Source: PVC group bacterium
GTDB lineage: Bacteria > Verrucomicrobiota > Kiritimatiellia > SS1-B-03-39 > PXDE01
Reading direction: 5' to 3'
Length of the DNA: 9,926 nt
Assembly: GCA_003566475.1 (NCBI GenBank)
Contig: PXDE01000092.1
Span: forward strand, 1 to 9,926
Below are positions 1 to 5,513 of this stretch, piece by piece. Positions within the stretch are counted from its first letter, which is position 1. Each line of letters opens with the position of its first letter. Position numbers and translations under genes: made by a program. The notes beneath the pieces are model-generated. The model made no database searches. It was not told where the DNA came from and worked only from the letters and a program-made list of their open reading frames with translations.

Positions 1-1
1 G

Positions 2-976
2 ACCGGCGGCCTGGGGCTGGCTCTGGCGGCCAGCCTGCTTCTGAACCTTCTCCTGCTCGGTCTGGCGGCGGGGAGCCTCGACCTGGGCCGGACCGGCGGT
101 CAGGACGAGTATACGGATCTCACCGAGACCTGGAGCTACGGACCCCGCCGGGCCGACGCCAAAGTGGCCCGGATCGCCGTGGAGGGCGTGATCCTGCCCG
201 GACGGCGGGGCGGGCTGTTCGGCCCATCCATCGACCCGGTCGAGCATGTGCTCCAGCAGATCCGGACCGCCATGAACGATCGCCGCGTGAAGGCCATCGT
301 GCTGGAGGTGGATTCGCCCGGCGGCGGGGTGACGGCCAGCGACGAGATCTACCGGCAGCTCCAGGAGTTCCGGGCCAGCGCCCCCGGGCGCAAGGTGGTG
401 GTGCTGACCGGCGACCTGGCCGCGTCCGGGGGCTACTACGTGGCCATGGCCTCGGACTACATCGTGGCCCAGCCCACCTCCATCGTGGGGTCGATCGGCG
501 TGCTCATCCAGACCCTTAATCTGGAGGGGCTGGGCGAGAAGCTGGGGGGGAGCGACGTCACCATCAAGTCCGGGGAGAACAAGGATCTGCTCAACCCGTT
601 CCAGGCGGTGGACGAGGAGCACCGGGCCATCCTCCAGAATCTGGTGGACGCCATGCACCGGCGGTTCCTGGATCTGGTGCGCGACACCCGCCACCTCGGG
701 GAGGAAGCGCTGGGTCCGCTGGCCGACGGCCGCATCCTGCCCGCCGACAAGGCCCTGGAGGCCGGCCTGGTGGATGCGGTGGGCTACTGGGACGACGCGC
801 TGGCCAAGGTCCGCGAGCTGGTGGGCGAGCCCGAGGTGAAGGTGGTCCGGTACGAGCGGGTGTTCGGTCTGGCCGACCTTCTGGGGGTCCGGACCGCGCC
901 GCCGCCCCTGGCCGCCCGGCTGGGTTGGGCGCTGTCCCCGGACACGCCGCGGCTGATGTATCTCTGGCAGCCGTGA
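2..976 (+). CDS. sppA: Signal peptide peptidase SppA, S49 family serine protease (5' end outside window)
   Basis: Membrane-bound protease that degrades leftover signal peptides and other membrane peptides. The reading frame is open from base 2 with no stop, so the gene starts before the window. The first ~23 visible residues are a leucine/alanine-rich membrane segment. Counting from base 2, the nucleophile is Ser142 in AASGGYY (425-427) and the general base is Lys194 in SGENKD (581-583). This Ser-Lys spacing of 52 equals that of the Bacillus subtilis SppA dyad (S147/K199, from memory). The DSPGGGV motif near residue 100 and VGSIGV after the Ser are also typical. The size fits the short single-domain SppA rather than the double-domain E. 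coli form. The GTG at 164 would remove the membrane anchor and is not the start. The stop overlaps the next gene's start by 4 bases, which suggests translational coupling. Confidence 0.93.
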   Translation, partial: TGGLGLALAASLLLNLLLLGLAAGSLDLGRTGGQDEYTDLTETWSYGPRRADAKVARIAVEGVILPGRRGGLFGPSIDPVEHVLQQIRTAMNDRRVKAIVLEVDSPGGGVTASDEIYRQLQEFRASAPGRKVVVLTGDLAASGGYYVAMASDYIVAQPTSIVGSIGVLIQTLNLEGLGEKLGGSDVTIKSGENKDLLNPFQAVDEEHRAILQNLVDAMHRRFLDLVRDTRHLGEEALGPLADGRILPADKALEAGLVDAVGYWDDALAKVRELVGEPEVKVVRYERVFGLADLLGVRTAPPPLAARLGWALSPDTPRLMYLWQP

Positions 977-1644
977 GCGGCCTTCCCGTCCGGCGGTTCC
1001 GTTCGCGGGTGCTCGGCCATCGGGAACTGGCCCCTCAGGCCTTTGAGCTGACCCTGGAACGCCACGACCTGGAGTTCCGGGCCGGTCAGCTCGTGATGAT
1101 CCACGGGCGGTCGGTCTTCGAGGACCGAAGCTACAGCGTGGCCTCCGGCGAGGCCGACCCGCATCTGGTCCTCCTCTACCGCCTGATTCCCCACGGACTG
1201 CTCACCCCGCAGCTCGCGCGTCTGGCCCCCGGCGACACCGTGGACCTGTCCGGACCCTACGGCACGTTCACCCTCCGCGAGCCCTCGCGCCCGGCCCTCT
1301 TCGTGGCCACGGGCACGGGCATCGCGCCCGGCCGCTCGTTCCGGCGGACCTACCCCGACCTCGACCTCCGGGTCGTGCACGGCTGCCGGACCCGGGCCGA
1401 TCTGTTCTATCGCGACGAATGGCCGCCGGAATCCCTCACCGCCTGTCTCTCCCGCGATCCGGACGCGCCCGGGGCGTTCGCCGGGCGGGTGACCGACTGG
1501 TTCGCCGCCCGGCCTGCGGACCCGGCCCTGCCCGTCTATCTGTGCGGAGCCAACGCCATGATCCTGGATGTCCGGGCCCTCCTGACGAGGGCCGGGACCG
1601 ATGCCTCTTGCATCTTCACCGAGCCCTACTACTATCGCGCCTGA
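973..1644 (+). CDS. Ferredoxin-NADP reductase-like FAD/NAD(P)-binding oxidoreductase
   Basis: Small (223 aa) cytoplasmic flavoprotein of the ferredoxin reductase superfamily, expected to pass electrons between NAD(P)H and a carrier. An N-terminal FAD beta-barrel carries the RSYS motif (residues 52-55) and GPYG (94-97). The NAD(P) domain has ATGTGIAPG (112-120), HGCRTRADLFYRDE (136-149) and YLCGANAMI (189-197). The protein ends in an aromatic-rich EPYYYRA tail, like the C-terminal aromatic of this family. There is no 2Fe-2S domain. The start was set at GTG 973, overlapping the sppA stop as GTGA; an ATG at 925 in the same frame would lie deep inside sppA and adds residues that do not look like the family. 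The helix after GTGIAP is about four residues shorter than in typical Fpr proteins, and the usual GTGIAPF is GTGIAPG. The electron partner is unknown. The next gene is also flavin-related by fold, which hints at a shared redox role. Confidence 0.85.
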   Translation: MSGLPVRRFRSRVLGHRELAPQAFELTLERHDLEFRAGQLVMIHGRSVFEDRSYSVASGEADPHLVLLYRLIPHGLLTPQLARLAPGDTVDLSGPYGTFTLREPSRPALFVATGTGIAPGRSFRRTYPDLDLRVVHGCRTRADLFYRDEWPPESLTACLSRDPDAPGAFAGRVTDWFAARPADPALPVYLCGANAMILDVRALLTRAGTDASCIFTEPYYYRA

Positions 1645-1647
1645 TCC

Positions 1648-2721
1648 ATGACCATTTCCCTCTGTTCCACGCCCATTCGCCGGACGGCCGCCGTGACGGC
1701 GGGTCTGGCGGCCCTGCTGGGGTCCATCGCCTGCACCCGTGAGCCACCCCGACGTCAGGAGCGGTTCCAGGCCATGCGGCAGCCGGCGCGGGTGGCCATT
1801 GGGGAGGAGGAGGAGCAGACTCCGCTGGCCGATGTCCGCGCCCTCGCCGCCTCCCAGTATAACACCATGTTCCAGGATCTGAGCCTGTATGCTCCCGACA
1901 GCAACCTGGCCCGGATCAACCGCTATGCCATGACCACCACCATGGGCCTGACCACCGATGGCTACCGGGTGTTCTCGCTGGCCGAACGGTACCACCGACA
2001 GACCCAGGGGGCGTTCGACGTGACCACCGCCCCGCTCATGTTCCTCTGGGGGTTCCTGGGCGGCACGCCCCCGGACGAGCCGCTCGACGACACCCTGCTC
2101 GCGGCCACCCTGGCCGCGGTGGGGCGGGACTTCGTGCGCATCGATGGCGCGTCCATCCGCTTCCTGTCCCCGCTGACCCGCGTCGAGGTCGAGGGGCTGG
2201 CCCGGACCTACGCCCTGGACCTCGCCTTCGTCCGCCTCCGTGACCGGGGCACCCGGCACTACCTGCTGGAACTGGGCCGGGCGGCCCGGGCCCGGGGACG
2301 CCAGGCCCCGGGGACGCCCTGGACGGTGGCGGTGCCCCATCCCCGGCTCGGCGAATACGAGAGCATCGGCCGCTTCCGGATCGACGACCAGCGGGGGTTC
2401 GCCGGGGTGTTCGCGCTGGACGAGACGGTGACCATCGGCGACCGGGAGTACAGCAGCATCATCGACCCCCGGACCGGGCGTCCGGTGGAGCACACGCTCG
2501 CCGCCTGGGTGTCCGGCCCCACCGTCACCGAAGCCCGGGCCCTCGCCCAGGCCCTGGTGGTGCTGGGCCCCGAGGAGGGACTGGCCCTGCTCCCGAACTT
2601 CCCCGGCTGCGAAGCCATGATCGCCCCCCGGATGGATCCGGTCGGCCTGTTCGCCACCCCGGGCTTCCTCGAGGCGTTCGTCCCCTCCGAGGCCATGGCC
2701 GACCGCGTGGAGATCTGGTAG
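1648..2721 (+). CDS. ApbE-like lipoprotein with a degenerate flavin-transferase active site
   Basis: A 357-aa protein of the ApbE fold; true ApbE is an Mg-dependent FMN transferase that flavinylates Thr in redox proteins. The N-terminus is a lipoprotein signal: RR at 11-12, a hydrophobic stretch 13-28, and SIAC with Cys29 as the likely lipidated residue, so an extracytoplasmic, membrane-tethered location is expected. Fold landmarks are clear: LSLYAPDSNLARIN (78-91), GAFDVTTAPLMFLWGF (121-136), IIDPRTGRPVEH (271-282) and VLGPEEGLALL (305-315). The functional residues do not match the consensus I recall: MGT is MRQ (43-45), DLGGIAKG is EVEGLART (180-187), GGD is GRA (210-212), the His before IIDP is Ser270, and the Mg ligands in ADALATA are Arg297 and Gln301. 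The frame is intact, so this is not a simple pseudogene. It begins 3 bases after the reductase stop with no clear Shine-Dalgarno, and its stop overlaps the purB ribosome site. It may be a binding or scaffold paralogue. Confidence 0.8.
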   Translation: MTISLCSTPIRRTAAVTAGLAALLGSIACTREPPRRQERFQAMRQPARVAIGEEEEQTPLADVRALAASQYNTMFQDLSLYAPDSNLARINRYAMTTTMGLTTDGYRVFSLAERYHRQTQGAFDVTTAPLMFLWGFLGGTPPDEPLDDTLLAATLAAVGRDFVRIDGASIRFLSPLTRVEVEGLARTYALDLAFVRLRDRGTRHYLLELGRAARARGRQAPGTPWTVAVPHPRLGEYESIGRFRIDDQRGFAGVFALDETVTIGDREYSSIIDPRTGRPVEHTLAAWVSGPTVTEARALAQALVVLGPEEGLALLPNFPGCEAMIAPRMDPVGLFATPGFLEAFVPSEAMADRVEIW

Positions 2722-2725
2722 GAGG
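2721..2725 (+). promoter_or_regulatory. Ribosome binding site of purB
   Basis: GGAGG, 5 bases before the purB ATG. Its first base is the last base of the upstream TAG stop. It is the only strong Shine-Dalgarno seen between genes of this operon and fixes the purB start at 2731. Confidence 0.8.
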
Positions 2726-2730
2726 CGCCC

Positions 2731-4155
2731 ATGGATCTTCTGCCCAACGTGCTGGCCGAGCGGTACGCGTCCGCCGAGCTCCGGGTCATCTGGTCGCCCG
2801 AGGGGCGGATCGTGCTGGAGCGTCAGTTCTGGATCGCCGTGCTCAAGGCCCAGAGGGATCTGGGCCTCGACATTCCCTCCGAGGCCATCGCCGCCTACGA
2901 ACGGGTGGTGGAGGACATCGATCTGGAGGCCATCCGCCGGCGGGAGGCCGTGACCCGGCACGACGTGAAGGCCCGCATCGAGGCGTTCTGCGCCCTGGCC
3001 GGTCACGAGCACATCCACAAGGGCCTGACCAGCCGGGATCTCACCGAGAACGTGGAGCAGCTCCAGGTGTTCCGGTCGCTGGATCTGCTCCTGGCCAAGG
3101 CGGTCGCCGCGCTGGACGCCTTCGCCCGCCGGGCCCGCGAGTTCCGGGATCTTCCGCTGACCGCCCGCACCCATAACGTGCCCGCCCAGCCCACCACCCT
3201 GGGCCGCCGGCTGGCCATGTTCGGCGAGGAGCTGGAGCGGGCGCTGCGGGCCGCCCAGTCCGTGCGCGACCGCTATCCGGTGCGCGGGCTCAAGGGCGCG
3301 GTGGGCACCCAGCAGGACCAGCTCACCCTGTTCGGCGGAGACCCGGAGCGGGTGGACCGGCTCGAAGCCCGCATCCTCGCCCATCTCGGCCTGCCCGACC
3401 GGCTCCGTGCGGTGGGGCAGGTCTATCCCCGGAGCCTTGACTTCGAGGTGATCAGCACGCTGTTCCTGCTGAGCTGCGGGCCCTCGGGCTTCGCCCGCAC
3501 CCTGCGGCTGATGGCCGGGCACGAGCTGGCCAGCGAAGGGTTCGCCCCGGGCCAGGTGGGCTCGTCGGCCATGCCCCACAAGATGAACAGCCGGAGCTGC
3601 GAGCGGATCAACGGCTTCCAGACCATTCTCCGGGGCCATGTCACCATGGCCGCCGGCCTGGCCGGCGACCAGTGGAACGAAGGGGACGTATCCTGCTCGG
3701 TGGTACGCCGGGTGGTGCTTCCCGACGCGGCGTTCGCGCTGGACGGGCTTCTGGACACCACCCGGGTGGTGCTCGGGCAGATGGAGGCCTATCCGGACAT
3801 GATCGCCCGGGAGACCGCGCGGGTGCTCCCGTTCCTGGCCACCACCACCATCCTCATGCGGGCGGTGCAGGCGGGGGCGGGCCGCGAGCAGGCCCACGAG
3901 GCGATCAAGGAGCACGCGGTGGCCGCCGTCCGGGATCTTCGGACCGGACGGACGGAGGTCAACGACCTTCTCGACCGCCTGGCCGCCGACCCGCGCATTC
4001 CCCTCGACCGGAACGCGCTCCAGGACATCCTCGACCATGCGGCCGAGCTGACGGGCGCCGCCCGGGCCCAGACCGACGCCTTCGTCGAGTCGGTCGCCCC
4101 CTGGCTGGAACGCCACCCCCGCGCCCGCGACCTCTCCACGCCGGACATCCTGTAG
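2731..4155 (+). CDS. purB: Adenylosuccinate lyase
   Basis: Cytoplasmic homotetrameric enzyme of purine synthesis. It releases fumarate twice: from SAICAR to give AICAR, and from adenylosuccinate to give AMP. The 474-aa length suits the bacterial branch related to actinobacterial PurB. Visible markers: KGLTSRDLTENVEQ (97-110), the TARTHNVPAQPTT segment with catalytic His148, GLKGAVGT (186-192), and the fumarate lyase signature GSSAMPHKMNSRSCERINGF (277-296) with the Ser278/Ser279 catalytic loop. GDQWNEGDVSCSVVRR (312-327) is also typical of the subgroup. All expected residues are present, so it should be active. It is the last gene of the plus-strand operon; its neighbours have no obvious purine link, so it is probably co-transcribed by chance of position. 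Its stop lies 8 bases from the stop of a convergent gene. Confidence 0.97.
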   Translation: MDLLPNVLAERYASAELRVIWSPEGRIVLERQFWIAVLKAQRDLGLDIPSEAIAAYERVVEDIDLEAIRRREAVTRHDVKARIEAFCALAGHEHIHKGLTSRDLTENVEQLQVFRSLDLLLAKAVAALDAFARRAREFRDLPLTARTHNVPAQPTTLGRRLAMFGEELERALRAAQSVRDRYPVRGLKGAVGTQQDQLTLFGGDPERVDRLEARILAHLGLPDRLRAVGQVYPRSLDFEVISTLFLLSCGPSGFARTLRLMAGHELASEGFAPGQVGSSAMPHKMNSRSCERINGFQTILRGHVTMAAGLAGDQWNEGDVSCSVVRRVVLPDAAFALDGLLDTTRVVLGQMEAYPDMIARETARVLPFLATTTILMRAVQAGAGREQAHEAIKEHAVAAVRDLRTGRTEVNDLLDRLAADPRIPLDRNALQDILDHAAELTGAARAQTDAFVESVAPWLERHPRARDLSTPDIL

Positions 4156-4163
4156 CGGATCGC

Positions 4164-5426
4164 CTACGGTCTGCGCAGGTAGGCGCAGGTGTCGCAGATC
4201 GACTTGTTGATCCCGCAGTTCATGCGTCGGCACACCGGCGATTCGGCATAGCCCAGGCGCACGCGCTCGAAATGGTCGACTGACGCTCCCTTGACCAGAA
4301 CCAGGTCACCCTCGCGAAGTTCGGCATAGAGGTCGTCCAGGAGGTCGCCGATTCGGTGGAAATTACGGTACTCCCGATGCTGATCCTCTACGGAGGTGTC
4401 CTCACCGTCGACATAACGCCGCAGCACCCACATGCCGTCGATGGTCCCGGCCAGATCCCGAGCGATCTTGCGGTACTTGCGCTCGTTCTTGCCCGAATGG
4501 TCGGAGATCGACCCCAGGACGAGGAACTTCCGGCCTGAAGTCCGGGCCGCCTTCAGGACCTCCAAGGCATAGGGCAGCGCGTCCCAGCCCGCCTTGTAGG
4601 CGTCGTCGAGGAAGGTGACCCCGCGAATGACTTCCGGGCGCATGCGACCCCAGGGACCCTCGAAGGTGGCCAGTTCCCGAGCCACGGACTCCGCGGGAAC
4701 GCCCAGTTCCAGAGCGGTGGCCACGGCGGCGGCCACGCTGACCCCCCAGTGCTCCCCGACGAGGCGGGTGCGGAACTCGGTCCTCTTGCCCCCGACCTCG
4801 AACCAGCCCGCGAAGCGGTCGGGCCAGGATGCGCCATGACTCCCCCACCGCAGGTCGGCGCCGGGCCCGGTTCCGAAGCTGACCACGCGCGCCCCGGTCC
4901 GCTCGCGCATGCCCCAGACATGCGGATCGTCGCGGTTCAGGACCACGAAACCATCGTCCGGGATGGCCGCGACGAGATCGCCCCTCTCCTTCGCGATGGC
5001 CTCGAGGGTCCGGAAGGCCCGGTAATGCTCGCGAAGAACCACGGTGACTACGGCGGCATGGGGCCGGACCTGGCGGGTGAACGTCGCCACACTTCCGGGC
5101 CGGGAGGCCCCGATCTCCTGCACCACGACCTCCGGCGCGGCGGGCAACCCCTTGAGCAAGGTCCGAACGAACGACCTCCCCGCGTTGATGGTGCCCCGAT
5201 TCCCCACCACCTTCCGGTGCGGCCGGAGCAGGTGCACAAGCAGGTTCTTGGCCGTAGTCTTGCCCACACTCCCGGTGACGCCCACAAACCGCGTCCTCGG
5301 GAATCCCCACCGGCGCAGGGCCGGAACCAGCGGCTGGGCCACCACCAGCCAGCCGAGTCCCCACCATCGGGCCAGCTTCCGCCGCCAGACGCCGGGCGGC
5401 GCATCGGACGCGCGTTTTGTAGACAT
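4164..5426 (-). CDS. MurF-like Mur ligase family protein without the N-terminal UDP domain, with Cys4 tail
   Basis: ATP-dependent amide (peptide) ligase of the Mur family; the substrate is unknown. The P-loop is GVTGSVGKTT (49-58), followed by GNRGTINAGRSF (75-86), a QEIGAS segment (103-108), AIAKERGDL (143-151) and NRDDP (164-168). The C-terminal ligase domain has LDDAYKAGWDAL (273-284, compare MurF DDAYNANP), VLGSISD (303-309) and DLVLVKGAS (374-382). The P-loop lies near residue 50, whereas MurF has it near 110, so the UDP-MurNAc-binding first domain is missing. In its place are ~48 residues with a hydrophobic stretch (21-37) that may touch the membrane. The position of the carbamylated Lys appears to be Arg148. 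The last 22 residues hold Cys399, 404, 411 and 414 (C-x4-C-x6-C-x2-C), a likely metal-binding tail. ATG 5426 is the first usual start codon after an in-frame TGA. A true MurF is unlikely. Confidence 0.85.
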   Translation of the reverse strand: MSTKRASDAPPGVWRRKLARWWGLGWLVVAQPLVPALRRWGFPRTRFVGVTGSVGKTTAKNLLVHLLRPHRKVVGNRGTINAGRSFVRTLLKGLPAAPEVVVQEIGASRPGSVATFTRQVRPHAAVVTVVLREHYRAFRTLEAIAKERGDLVAAIPDDGFVVLNRDDPHVWGMRERTGARVVSFGTGPGADLRWGSHGASWPDRFAGWFEVGGKRTEFRTRLVGEHWGVSVAAAVATALELGVPAESVARELATFEGPWGRMRPEVIRGVTFLDDAYKAGWDALPYALEVLKAARTSGRKFLVLGSISDHSGKNERKYRKIARDLAGTIDGMWVLRRYVDGEDTSVEDQHREYRNFHRIGDLLDDLYAELREGDLVLVKGASVDHFERVRLGYAESPVCRRMNCGINKSICDTCAYLRRP

Positions 5427-5513
5427 ATCGCTCAGGCCCTCGGTGGGTTCCAGGGACGCCGCAGGAACCGGAGGAGGCGGCCGGGCGGATGGTCGATGCG
5501 GCGGGGCATGGAT
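5427..5513 (-). other. 87-base intergenic gap in the minus-strand operon
   Basis: The only sizeable gap inside the minus-strand cluster, between the GH78-like stop and the Mur ligase start. It is open in the same frame as both genes but has no ATG, GTG or TTG. On the minus strand a GAGGG sits 10 bases before the Mur ligase ATG, a weak and distant ribosome site. A 6-base inverted repeat (GGTTCC 5446-5451, GGAACC 5464-5469, 12-base loop) is present without a T-tract. No promoter was recognised. Confidence 0.5.

Noticed and set aside
164..166. GTG as the sppA start
   Set aside because: The frame is open upstream to the window edge and encodes the membrane anchor expected for SppA.
925..972. ATG at 925 as start of the reductase gene
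   Set aside because: It would overlap sppA by about 50 bases, and the added residues do not resemble the family; GTG 973 gives the usual coupled overlap.
784..4233. Very long open frame on the minus strand (over 1100 codons) opposite the left operon
   Set aside because: It is antisense to four well-recognised genes. Its Gly/Pro/His/Arg-rich translation looks like a G+C-rich codon shadow and shows no family motif.
5446..5469. Inverted repeat GGTTCC / GGAACC as a terminator
   Set aside because: The stem is only 6 base pairs with a 12-base loop and no following T-tract; such a repeat is expected by chance in G+C-rich DNA.
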